NCBI RefSeq assembly: GCF_900148515.1
Contig: NZ_FRXN01000005.1
Coordinates: 193,186-257,185, forward strand
Reading direction: 5' to 3'
Origin: Algoriphagus zhangzhouensis
GTDB taxonomy: Bacteria > Bacteroidota > Bacteroidia > Cytophagales > Cyclobacteriaceae
DNA length: 64,000 nt
Position numbers and translations under genes: made by a program. Shown one piece after another: positions 34,136 to 42,329 of the stretch; within the stretch, counting starts at the first letter, position 1; every line of letters starts with the position of its first letter. Under the pieces are notes generated by a model, which saw only the letters and a list, made by a program, of their open reading frames with translations, searched no databases and was not told where the DNA came from.

Positions 34136-36559
34136 ATGAAATATATAGGTTTCATTTTTGTTTTTCTTTTGACCTTGGCCTTAGGATATTTTGGTTCAAT
34201 CCCACTTGGCCCAGCTCCTCCTATTGTTCCATTATTAGATCCCAATCATGGGTTTTGGCAGCAAACCAAAAGTGAGGATGATTTTGCGGAGGAAGAGATT
34301 ACTTTGGAGAATCTGACTTCACCGGTAAAGGTGACATATGATGAAAATTTAATCCCTCATGTTTTCGCTAAAAATGAGGAAGATTTATATAGGATTCAAG
34401 GATACGTAACAGCGCAGCATCGACTTTGGCAGATGGAGTTTCAGACAATGGCAGCGGCAGGGCGAATTTCTGAGATTGTTGGCCCAATTGCTTTGGATCT
34501 TGATAGAATGACTCGTAGAAAAGGGTTAGGGTACGGAGCAGAGTTAGGAATAAATTTTTTGCAAGAAAAGGATCCTGAGACATTAAGGTTTTTGGAAGCA
34601 TATGCAGATGGGGTGAATCAATATATTGATCAATTAAGTGATGCTAGATTACCTGTAGAATATAAAATTCTCAATTACAAGCCTGAGCACTGGACTGCAT
34701 ACAAGTCCTTACTGCTTTTGAAGTATATGTCTGATATGCTTGTTGGGGATAAGGACTTAGAATTTTCAAATTTGAGGAAAATCCTAGGTGAGGAACTTTT
34801 GAACAAGTTGTATCCAGATTTTCCAATTGATAATGATCCTATTATTGAAGCGGATCATGTTTGGGATTTTCAACCTATTCCTATTTCCAAACCAGATAGC
34901 CTCAATTATCCAAACGATGAATTGGTAATAGAACCTTTGCCACAGCCTGAAGAGGGTACCGGCTCAAATAACTGGGCAGTTTCTGGATCAAAAACCAAAA
35001 GTGGCAATCCTATTCTAGCAAATGACCCTCATTTGAGTTTAAATCTTCCCTCTTTGTGGTATAGTATGCAATTGAGTACCCCGGAGTATTCTGTAAAAGG
35101 AGCAACCTTACCAGGGGCATTAGGTGTGATCTCTGGATTTAATGAAAATGTGGCTTGGGGAGTAACCAATGCCACTAAAGATGCTCGGGATTGGTATAAA
35201 ATTACTTTTCAGGATAATAGTCGATCGACTTATAAATATGGAGATGAGTGGCGAAAGACTGAATTTAGAGTAGAAGAAATCAAAGTAAAAGGTGAGGAAA
35301 CCTTTTTGGATACGGTAGTCTATACCCATTATGGCCCTGTTGTTTATGATCGGACCTTTAGAGGAGAAAGACAAGATGCAAATTTTGCCTTAAAATGGAC
35401 TGTTCATGAAGGATCCAATGAGCAACGCACATTCCTGATGCTCAATAGATCCAAAAATCATAATGATTACAACGCGGCCTTGGATAACTTCACTGCTCCT
35501 GCTCAAAACTTTGCTTTTGCGTCAAAATCAGGAGATGTAGCGATGAGAGTCCAAGGGAAATTTGCTTTGAAATGGCCTGAACAAGGGAAGTTTTTTATGG
35601 ATGGAGCTGATCCAAGGATGGAGTGGCAACAATATATTCCCAATGATCAGAATCCGAGTACATTGAATCCCGAAAGGGGATTTGTTTCTTCGGCGAATCA
35701 ACATCCCGTTGCTCAATCCTATCCTTATTATGTTTTTGACAATAGTTATGAGCATTATAGAAACAGAAGATTGAATAATCGTTTGAGAGAAATGAATAAT
35801 ATCACAGTTGAGGATATGCAAGCTCTCCAATTTGATGATTACTATTTACATGCTGCAGAAGCTTTACCAGTCATGTTAGGCTTGCTTGGAGAACCATCTG
35901 AATTGAGTGACATAGCAGCAAAATTTCTAGAAGAAGTGAAAGGATGGGACTTATATGCAGATCCGAATCAAAAAGGGCCTACGATTTTTTATCTGTGGTG
36001 GAATGAAACGTACAATCAGATTTGGAAGGATCTAAGCAATTTGGAAGTACCTGTGGTAAGACCCAATAACTATCAGACAACGCTATTAATGAAAACAGAG
36101 CCTGAGAGCTCGGTTTTTGACTTAAAAAGTACTTCAGTTACTGAAAATGCTTCTGACCATGTGAAGAAAGGATTTGAGGAGATGGTAGAAAAATTGGAAA
36201 AATGGACAGAAGATGAAGGAGATTATTCTTGGGCAAATTATAAGAGAACTACAATTCAACATCTTGTACCTCAGTTCAAATCTTTTTCAGTAGCAAATGT
36301 TTATACTGGAGGAGGAAGAGGAATGTTGAATGCGACCAGTGAAAGGCATGGGGCAAGTTGGAGAATGGTAGTAGAACTTGGAGAAGAAATAAAAGCTTAT
36401 GGAGTTTATCCTGGAGGGCAATCTGGAAATCCTGGGAGTAAATATTATTCCAATTTCATCCCCCTTTGGGCAAATGGAAAATATTTGGATTTTGCACTGA
36501 GAAAGGAAGATCAAGATTTACCTGTTTTGTTTAATACCACATTTAACCCTGTAAAATGA
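34136..36559 (+). CDS. Penicillin acylase family N-terminal nucleophile hydrolase
   Basis: An 807-residue exported enzyme made as a precursor and cut into two chains. The new N-terminal serine should be Ser277 in 'GTGSNNWAVSGSKTKSG', followed by the family block 'PILANDPHLSLNLPSLWYSM'. The alpha chain shows 'DLYRIQGYVTAQHRLWQMEF' and 'GRISEIVGP'. The C-terminal part has 'GGRGMLNATSERHGASWRMV' and 'YPGGQSGNPGSKYYSNF', as in aculeacin- and acyl-homoserine-lactone acylases. The true substrate could be a beta-lactam, an acyl-homoserine lactone or a cell-wall fragment. The small membrane-protein gene overlaps its end by 4 bases. Confidence 0.9.
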   Translation: MKYIGFIFVFLLTLALGYFGSIPLGPAPPIVPLLDPNHGFWQQTKSEDDFAEEEITLENLTSPVKVTYDENLIPHVFAKNEEDLYRIQGYVTAQHRLWQMEFQTMAAAGRISEIVGPIALDLDRMTRRKGLGYGAELGINFLQEKDPETLRFLEAYADGVNQYIDQLSDARLPVEYKILNYKPEHWTAYKSLLLLKYMSDMLVGDKDLEFSNLRKILGEELLNKLYPDFPIDNDPIIEADHVWDFQPIPISKPDSLNYPNDELVIEPLPQPEEGTGSNNWAVSGSKTKSGNPILANDPHLSLNLPSLWYSMQLSTPEYSVKGATLPGALGVISGFNENVAWGVTNATKDARDWYKITFQDNSRSTYKYGDEWRKTEFRVEEIKVKGEETFLDTVVYTHYGPVVYDRTFRGERQDANFALKWTVHEGSNEQRTFLMLNRSKNHNDYNAALDNFTAPAQNFAFASKSGDVAMRVQGKFALKWPEQGKFFMDGADPRMEWQQYIPNDQNPSTLNPERGFVSSANQHPVAQSYPYYVFDNSYEHYRNRRLNNRLREMNNITVEDMQALQFDDYYLHAAEALPVMLGLLGEPSELSDIAAKFLEEVKGWDLYADPNQKGPTIFYLWWNETYNQIWKDLSNLEVPVVRPNNYQTTLLMKTEPESSVFDLKSTSVTENASDHVKKGFEEMVEKLEKWTEDEGDYSWANYKRTTIQHLVPQFKSFSVANVYTGGGRGMLNATSERHGASWRMVVELGEEIKAYGVYPGGQSGNPGSKYYSNFIPLWANGKYLDFALRKEDQDLPVLFNTTFNPVK

Positions 36560-36927
36560 AATTTTTTGGAATCTTAGTCGTCACCATTTTAGTGGTTGTT
36601 TTTGTAAATCCATTTCTGCCTTATTGGGCTGTTATGGTTATTTTATTTGTCATCGCGGCATTATTAAAACCAGGGAATTCTGCGGCATTTTGGGGAGGAG
36701 GATTTGGTATGGCTCTATCTTGGATTGGGCTTAGTTTATATTTGACAATCAATTCAGGAAGTGATTTACCAGATAGAATGGCTCAGATTATAGGAGCCCC
36801 TTCAGGCACTGTGTTGATGGCTGTAACAGGGGTGATAGGCTTTTTTTTAGGAGGATTCTCTTCCTTGAGTGGTAATTTATTCAGAAACCTAATCAAACGG
36901 AGACCTACCAATATTTACCGAGGATAG
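36556..36927 (+). CDS. Small integral membrane protein of unknown function
   Basis: A 123-residue protein with about four hydrophobic segments (residues 3-20, 24-40, 45-68 and 82-106), ending in a basic tail 'NLIKRRPTNIYRG'. I do not recognise a family. The ATG overlaps the stop of the acylase gene (ATGA), so it is translated from the same message. A weak inverted repeat (AGACCTA / TAGGTCT) spans its 3' end. Confidence 0.75.
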   Translation: MKFFGILVVTILVVVFVNPFLPYWAVMVILFVIAALLKPGNSAAFWGGGFGMALSWIGLSLYLTINSGSDLPDRMAQIIGAPSGTVLMAVTGVIGFFLGGFSSLSGNLFRNLIKRRPTNIYRG

Positions 36928-36978
36928 GTCTTTAATTCATTTTTTGAGGCGTTTTAAGTATAAATTCTAGAGGGATTA

Positions 36979-37017
36979 TTTTTTCCAATTCTTTCTAATG
37001 AGTACCTTTGTTACTCA
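36979..37017 (+). promoter_or_regulatory. Promoter and operator of the polysaccharide locus, copy 1
   Basis: TACCTTTG (37003-37010) is a perfect -7 box and lies inside the inverted repeat TGAGTA-N7-TACTCA (36999-37017). Twenty bases upstream is TTTT (36979-36982), a one-mismatch -33. The regulator ATG follows 18 bases after the repeat. The same repeat, with the same position of its -7 box, occurs upstream of the second block (54239-54280). An autoregulated promoter is inferred. Confidence 0.6.
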
Positions 37018-37035
37018 CTTATTCAGTGTTTTTTA

Positions 37036-37554
37036 ATGTTAGAATCGCTAATCACCTCAAAGACTCGATTGAGGCTTCTTGTGAAGTTTTTTGTCAATGA
37101 CAGAAATCAAAGTCATCTAAGAGGATTGGCAGATGAGTTTGGTGAGTCTACAAATGCTATCCGAAAGGAACTGAATAACTTGACTCAGGCAGGGATATTG
37201 CTCAAACATTCTGAGAAAAATAAGATATCCTATCAGGCGAATACCCAACACCCCTTCTATATCAACATTCGAGACATAATTCGAAAATATTTAGGACTAG
37301 ACATGTTGCTAGAGCAGATTTTGGAACGTATGGGTGAAGTTGGTCAAGTTGTTTTGGTAGGAGATATCTCCAAAGGAATTGATTCTGGGAAAATTGATGT
37401 GGTAGTGACAGGTGAGAATCTGAACAAAGATTATATCAAATCCCTGACAAAAAGAATAGAAGAGATGATTGAAAGAAAGGTGGTCTTTATGCTAAAAAAT
37501 GACCGCTATGAAAGCAATGGTCTTGTTTTATTTGATACTAAAATAGGAGTCTAA
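37036..37554 (+). CDS. Winged-helix regulator with a nucleotidyltransferase-like C-terminal domain
   Basis: A 172-residue cytoplasmic protein. Residues 1-75 are a winged helix ('LVKFFVNDRNQSHLRGLADE', 'STNAIRKELNNLTQAGILLK'). Residues 90-172 have a pattern close to the minimal nucleotidyltransferase fold: 'VVLVGDISKGIDSGKIDVVV' with the order GD-x3-G-x5-IDVVV, compared with GSxxxG and DxD in active enzymes. The serine and the first acidic residue are lost, so it is probably inactive and used for ligand or protein contact. Genes like this often open Bacteroidota capsule loci. Its own start is preceded by the inverted repeat described above, so autoregulation is likely. The domain call for the C-terminus is inference. 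Confidence 0.8.
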   Translation: MLESLITSKTRLRLLVKFFVNDRNQSHLRGLADEFGESTNAIRKELNNLTQAGILLKHSEKNKISYQANTQHPFYINIRDIIRKYLGLDMLLEQILERMGEVGQVVLVGDISKGIDSGKIDVVVTGENLNKDYIKSLTKRIEEMIERKVVFMLKNDRYESNGLVLFDTKIGV

Positions 37555-37599
37555 AGCAATTTAGACTTTGTGAATTTAATAATCCCTTCTAGGCGCATA

Positions 37600-37623
37600 T
37601 GTGACTGAAAGGGCGAAGCTGTA
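37600..37623 (+). promoter_or_regulatory. 24-base leader element, copy 1 (ops-like)
   Basis: Twenty-four bases identical to 54396-54419. The 3' half, GGGCGAAGCTGT, resembles the ops element GGCGGTAGCGTG of E. coli, including a GC-GAA-GC mini-hairpin. It ends 14 bases before the GTG of the SLBB export gene. Just upstream, CCCTT (37584-37588) could pair with AAGGG inside the element. Antiterminator recruitment is inferred. Confidence 0.6.
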
Positions 37624-37637
37624 CCCAATTGAGGATT

Positions 37638-40313
37638 GTGAATAAATTGTTCGAAATTGAATTTTCATCAAACCATTCGGATTTGAAAAGCGAATTGAAA
37701 AATAACCTAGTATTTGGAATAAAGAGTCTTCTTTTGATTCTTGTGGCGTTTTTTGTTGCCTTCCAAGTCGAAGCCCAAAGCTTATCTGATATTCAAAATA
37801 TCAAGGTTGATAATTTGTCAGATGCTCAAATAGAGCAATTGATCAAAAGAGCTGAAGCAAGTGGATTGACAAGCAATCAGTTGGTAGGAATGGCCAGAGA
37901 AAGAGGGATGCCAGCAGCAGAAGCAATGAAACTGAGTCAACGAATCTCTCAGCTTCAATCTGCTGCAAATTCAACTGGTACAGGAATAGGGAGTTTCGGA
38001 GGTCGATCCATGACAGGTGAACAGGGGATAGATATGTTTGATTCCTTGAGAAGATCAGATCCATATTATGATCTCACACCAACACAAAAGAAAATTTTCG
38101 GTTACAAGCTGTTTCATAACAGATCATTGGATTTCAGCCCAAGTTTGAATTTGCCGACACCCTTGTCTTATGTGATAGGTTCCGGAGACCAATTATTAGT
38201 AGATGTGTATGGAGCGTCCCAGCAATCATTTGATTTGACAGTAACACCGGAAGGTAGAGTCTTATTGCCCAATATTGGTCCTATTCAAGTTGGTGGTTCC
38301 ACCATTGAAGCAGCTTCGGCAAGAATTAAGACAAGTTTAGGTAGAATCTACTCTGGCCTTTTGGGGTCTAACCCAAATACTTTCCTTCAAGTTAGATTAG
38401 GAAATATTAGGTCCATTAAAGTTTCTATGGTAGGAGAATTGACCAAGCCAGGAACATACACTTTGCCATCTTTTGCAACTGTTTTTAATGCTTTGTATGC
38501 TGCTGGAGGTCCTAATGAAAATGGCGCATTTAGAAATGTGCAGGTTTATCGTAATTCGAAATTAGCGGCGACGGTAGATATTTATGAGTTTCTATCAAAG
38601 GGTGACCAAAATGCCAATATTGTACTTCAAGATAATGATGTAGTAATAGTTCCTCCTTTACAGGCAAGAGTAGAGGTGATTGGGCCTGTGCGAAGGGAGG
38701 GATTGTTTGAGGTGAAGCCAAACGAGACTTTATCAGACCTCTATATTTACACTGGAGGATTCCAAAGTCTTGCTTATAAGGATAGAGTGACTGTAAGGAG
38801 AATCGAAAATAATGAGCGAAAAGTTTTTGATGTTCCACAGTCCGAATACGCTACTTTCCAACCAAAAGATGGGGATGAGATTTTAGTAGGTGAGGCTTTG
38901 GAGAGGTTTACAAACAGAGTTCAGGTAACTGGTTCGGTTTATCGACCGGGCGAATTTGCTTTGAGCTCTGGCGGCCTAACTGTCAAGCAATTAGTTGAAA
39001 AAGCTGAAGGATTGAGGCCTGAGGCATTTACAACAAGAGCAACACTCTATAGAACAAGTGATGATTTGACATTAGCGGCGGTTCCATTAGACCTCAAGGG
39101 AATTTTAGATGGTACAAGTGCCGATGTTGAATTGAAAAATGAAGACTTGTTATTTGTTCCAAGTAGATATGACATCCAAGAGGAATATTATGTGAAAGTT
39201 TCTGGTGAAGTGAATTTTCCTGGAACTTATCCATTTGCTTCTGAAATGACTGTAGGAGATTTGGTCCTGAGAGCAGGAGGGTTTTTGGAATCAGCAAGTA
39301 ACTCTTCAATTGAGATTGCCAGAAGAGTTAGGGATAGCGGTTCCGGCAAAATTGCAGATGTGATCAGTTTATCTATAGATGCAGATATGAAATTATCTCA
39401 AGAAGAAGCCAGTACTCCTCTGAGTCCATTTGATCATATTTTCATCAGGAGAAGACCTGGATTTGAACAAGAGCAGTTGATCACAGTCAAAGGTGAAGTT
39501 AGATACCCTGGAAATTATGCTATCACTTCAGCGAATGAAAGAATTTCAGATGTCATCAAAAGATCTGGAGGACTTTCTCAGTTTGCCTATCCAAAAGGAG
39601 CAAGTTTGATTAGGAGAACGATTTATTTTGAAGGACCGACTGAGGAAGAAATTCGGGAAGATAGATTAAAAGAACTTCGGGATAATTTGGATCCGTTGAA
39701 AAATAGAAATACAAATGAGGCTGAACAGATTTTGTTCGAAAGGATTGAAAGAAAACTCGAACAAATTGAGGAAGTAAAGGCCCAAGAAGAAAGAAGTAGA
39801 TTCCAAGAGAAAATCTTTGAAGTATCTAATCCCTTAGATAGTTTATCTATTGATTCTACACTGAATGCATCAAGGTATAAAGAAGAGGATTTGGTCGGGA
39901 TTGATTTGGAATATATTATGGATCACCCAGGCTCAGAGGCAGATTTGATCCTTTTTGAAGGGGATGTGATTCAGATTCCTAAACAACTTCAAACAGTTAG
40001 GATGGTAGGAGAGGTGCTACTACCTACTACCACAAGATTTGAGAAAAATAAAAGCCTTAAAGCATATATCTCAAAAGCAGGAGGGTTTACCGAGAATGCA
40101 AGAAGATCCAAAGCATATGTGATTTATGCCAATGGAGATGCAGCAAAAACCAAAAGCTTTTTAGGAATAAAAAATTATCCAAAATTAGAACCGGGAGCAG
40201 AAATTGTTGTTCCCAAAAAACCTATTCGAGAAAGGATGAGTGCGGCTGGATGGATAGGTATCGCGTCGAGTTTAGCAACATTGGGAATTCTTGTTGAAAG
40301 ATTGATTAATTAA
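37638..40313 (+). CDS. Polysaccharide export protein with multiple SLBB domains
   Basis: An outer-membrane export channel protein of about 891 residues. The N-terminal region ends in a hydrophobic segment (SLLLILVAFFVAFQVEAQ), a signal peptide with an unusually long front. It has no lipobox. The poly-export domain starts with 'YVIGSGDQLLVDVYGASQQS' near residue 178. At least five SLBB-type repeats follow, each with the 'V.G.V..PG.Y' pattern ('VSMVGELTKPGTYTL', 'VQVTGSVYRPGEFAL', 'VKVSGEVNFPGTYPF', 'ITVKGEVRYPGNYAI'). A charged coiled segment lies around residues 670-740, and a hydrophobic stretch at the C-terminus. GTG at 37638 is the preferred start; a TTG lies 9 bases upstream. It is the first structural gene of block 1. 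Confidence 0.9.
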   Translation: MNKLFEIEFSSNHSDLKSELKNNLVFGIKSLLLILVAFFVAFQVEAQSLSDIQNIKVDNLSDAQIEQLIKRAEASGLTSNQLVGMARERGMPAAEAMKLSQRISQLQSAANSTGTGIGSFGGRSMTGEQGIDMFDSLRRSDPYYDLTPTQKKIFGYKLFHNRSLDFSPSLNLPTPLSYVIGSGDQLLVDVYGASQQSFDLTVTPEGRVLLPNIGPIQVGGSTIEAASARIKTSLGRIYSGLLGSNPNTFLQVRLGNIRSIKVSMVGELTKPGTYTLPSFATVFNALYAAGGPNENGAFRNVQVYRNSKLAATVDIYEFLSKGDQNANIVLQDNDVVIVPPLQARVEVIGPVRREGLFEVKPNETLSDLYIYTGGFQSLAYKDRVTVRRIENNERKVFDVPQSEYATFQPKDGDEILVGEALERFTNRVQVTGSVYRPGEFALSSGGLTVKQLVEKAEGLRPEAFTTRATLYRTSDDLTLAAVPLDLKGILDGTSADVELKNEDLLFVPSRYDIQEEYYVKVSGEVNFPGTYPFASEMTVGDLVLRAGGFLESASNSSIEIARRVRDSGSGKIADVISLSIDADMKLSQEEASTPLSPFDHIFIRRRPGFEQEQLITVKGEVRYPGNYAITSANERISDVIKRSGGLSQFAYPKGASLIRRTIYFEGPTEEEIREDRLKELRDNLDPLKNRNTNEAEQILFERIERKLEQIEEVKAQEERSRFQEKIFEVSNPLDSLSIDSTLNASRYKEEDLVGIDLEYIMDHPGSEADLILFEGDVIQIPKQLQTVRMVGEVLLPTTTRFEKNKSLKAYISKAGGFTENARRSKAYVIYANGDAAKTKSFLGIKNYPKLEPGAEIVVPKKPIRERMSAAGWIGIASSLATLGILVERLIN

Positions 40314-40328
40314 TACCACAATAACACT

Positions 40329-41648
40329 ATGAAAATAGCAGTAGTAGGTACAGGTTATGTAGGCCTAGTATCAGGAGCATGTTTTGCTGACGTAGGAATT
40401 GAAGTTACCTGCGTAGATATCGATCAAAAAAAGATTGAAAAGCTTAAAAATGGCATTATGCCAATTTATGAGCCGGGTCTAGAAGAAATTGTAATCAGAA
40501 ACTATAAAAGTGGAAGACTACATTTTAGTACTGATCTTGGTGAAGCAATCCAAGGAGCCGAAGTGGCATTTATTGCAGTAGGAACACCTCCTGGCGAAGA
40601 TGGTTCTGCTGATTTGAAATATGTACTAGCTGTTGCTGATGAAATCGGTCAAAAAATGACAGATTACATCGTCGTTGCCACTAAGAGTACTGTACCTGTG
40701 ACCACAGGTGAAAAAGTTAGATCTGCTATAAAATCGGCCTTGGATAAAAGAGGTTCTGATTTGCCATTTGCAGTAGCTTCAAATCCAGAATTCTTGAAAG
40801 AGGGAGCTGCAGTAGAGGACTTTTTAAAGCCGGACAGAATTGTGATTGGAATTGATGACGAAAGAGCTGAAAAGATTATGCAGCGTCTTTACAAACCATT
40901 CCAATTGAGCGGTGAGCGTATCATCTATATGGATATTCCTTCAGCAGAGATGACAAAATATGCTGCTAACGCAATGTTGGCAACAAAAATATCTTTCATG
41001 AATGATATTGCTAATCTTTGCGAAAAGGTTGGTGCCAATGCAAACATGGTTAGAAAAGGAATTGGATCTGATCCAAGAATTGGCAATAAGTTTATTTATC
41101 CAGGTGTTGGTTACGGAGGTTCCTGTTTTCCAAAAGATGTGAAGGCTATTATCCGTACAGGAAGAGAATATGGTCATGAGCTTCGTGTATTACAATCTGT
41201 AGAGGACGTCAATGAAGATCAAAAGCATGTATTAGCTAACAAAGTGAAATCACATTTTGGAGAGGATCTTTCAGGGATGACCTTTGCAATGTGGGGATTG
41301 AGCTTTAAGCCAAATACGGATGATATGAGAGAGGCTCCAGCCGCAGTAATTATTGATGAATTGAGAGCTGCTGGTGCAACAGTGAAAGCATATGATCCAG
41401 TTGCTATGGAAGAAGCAAAAGAGCATTACATCTTTGATAAGGTGACTTATTGCAAAGATGCTTATGATGCTCTTGTCGATGCAGATGCATTGTTACTAGT
41501 AACTGAGTGGTCAGAATTTAGAATTCCTAGCTGGGAAGTTGTTTCTAAATTATTGAAGAACAAGGTGATTTTTGATGGAAGAAATATCTATGACAAAAAT
41601 TATCTTGGGACACTTGGTTACACACATTACGGTATCGGGTCGAAGTAA
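40329..41648 (+). CDS. ugd: UDP-glucose 6-dehydrogenase
   Basis: A 439-residue enzyme that oxidises UDP-glucose to UDP-glucuronate with two NAD+. An N-terminal Rossmann fold ('VVGTGYVGLVSGACFADVG') is followed by the catalytic Cys266 in 'GYGGSCFPKDVKAI' and the dimer region 'NAMLATKISFMNDIANLCEK'. The C-terminal UDP-binding domain has 'GLSFKPNTDDMREAPA'. Length matches the bacterial enzymes. It gives the locus a uronic-acid precursor. It lies 15 bases after the export gene and is followed by a strong hairpin. Confidence 0.95.
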   Translation: MKIAVVGTGYVGLVSGACFADVGIEVTCVDIDQKKIEKLKNGIMPIYEPGLEEIVIRNYKSGRLHFSTDLGEAIQGAEVAFIAVGTPPGEDGSADLKYVLAVADEIGQKMTDYIVVATKSTVPVTTGEKVRSAIKSALDKRGSDLPFAVASNPEFLKEGAAVEDFLKPDRIVIGIDDERAEKIMQRLYKPFQLSGERIIYMDIPSAEMTKYAANAMLATKISFMNDIANLCEKVGANANMVRKGIGSDPRIGNKFIYPGVGYGGSCFPKDVKAIIRTGREYGHELRVLQSVEDVNEDQKHVLANKVKSHFGEDLSGMTFAMWGLSFKPNTDDMREAPAAVIIDELRAAGATVKAYDPVAMEEAKEHYIFDKVTYCKDAYDALVDADALLLVTEWSEFRIPSWEVVSKLLKNKVIFDGRNIYDKNYLGTLGYTHYGIGSK

Positions 41649-41655
41649 AATTTGT

Positions 41656-41680
41656 TGCCCCCATGTGATTCATGGGGGCA
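41656..41680 (+). terminator. Strong hairpin inside the polysaccharide operon
   Basis: A 10-base perfect stem (TGCCCCCATG / CATGGGGGCA) with a 5-base loop, starting 7 bases after the ugd stop. The next bases are TTCCTATG and then T6, so it is not a textbook terminator. It may act as a partial terminator, mRNA stabiliser or processing site between ugd and the neuD-type gene. Confidence 0.55.
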
Positions 41681-41706
41681 TTCCTATGTTTTTTAATCAA
41701 TAAAAA

Positions 41707-42318
41707 GTGGTAATCGCAGGTGCTGGTGGGCATGGTTTAGAGGTTTTTCAAAGCCTTGTTGATCAGGGATTTGATGGCTCCGAAATATTTTTTTTTGATG
41801 GGGATATTTCAAAAAAGAAAAGTCACCTATTCTCTGAAAGGGTGATTTGTTCTTTAGACCATATTTCAGAGATCTTTCAAAAAAACGCTGAGTTTTGTTT
41901 GGGAGTGGGAAACCCAATTCATAGGCAAAATTTTGAATTGCTTTTAACTAAAATTGGAGGTACTCTCAAAGGATTGGCTCATCCATCAGCCATATTTGAT
42001 CAAACTCATGTATTCACTTTCGTTGATAAAATGGCCTTTTCGTTTGTTGGTCCAAATACCAACCTTGGCAAAGGGGTTTTGGTGAATGTAAGAGCTAATA
42101 TCCATCATGATTGCAAAGTTGGGGAATATACAGAGATAGGACCGGGAGCTATGCTTTTGGGAGGTTCGACAATTGGTGAGAAATGTAGAATCGGAGCAGG
42201 TGCAGTGATTTTACCTGGAGTGAGTTTAGGAGATGAAATAATCGTTGGAGCAGGGGCAGTGGTTACAAAAGACTGTTTCCAAGCCGGGGCGATTTTGAAA
42301 GGGGTTCCAGCGAAATAA
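41707..42318 (+). CDS. NeuD-family sugar O-acetyltransferase
   Basis: A 203-residue enzyme that starts with GTG. The N-terminal half has a small nucleotide-fold segment ('VIAGAGGHGLEVFQSLVDQG') and the C-terminal half is a left-handed beta helix with hexapeptide repeats ('GKGVLVNVRANIHHDCKVGE', 'YTEIGPGAMLLGGSTIGEKC', 'RIGAGAVILPGVSLGDEIIV'). The catalytic His is in 'NIHHDCKVG'. This is the layout of NeuD and PglD, which acetylate sialic acid or UDP-aminosugars. The substrate here is unknown. Confidence 0.87.
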   Translation: MVIAGAGGHGLEVFQSLVDQGFDGSEIFFFDGDISKKKSHLFSERVICSLDHISEIFQKNAEFCLGVGNPIHRQNFELLLTKIGGTLKGLAHPSAIFDQTHVFTFVDKMAFSFVGPNTNLGKGVLVNVRANIHHDCKVGEYTEIGPGAMLLGGSTIGEKCRIGAGAVILPGVSLGDEIIVGAGAVVTKDCFQAGAILKGVPAK

Positions 42319-42329
42319 TATTTAAAATT

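Noticed and set aside
41656..41680. Hairpin after ugd as the end of a first operon
   Set aside because: The T-run starts 10 bases after the stem and no promoter is visible before the next gene 26 bases later, so an operon break is not supported.
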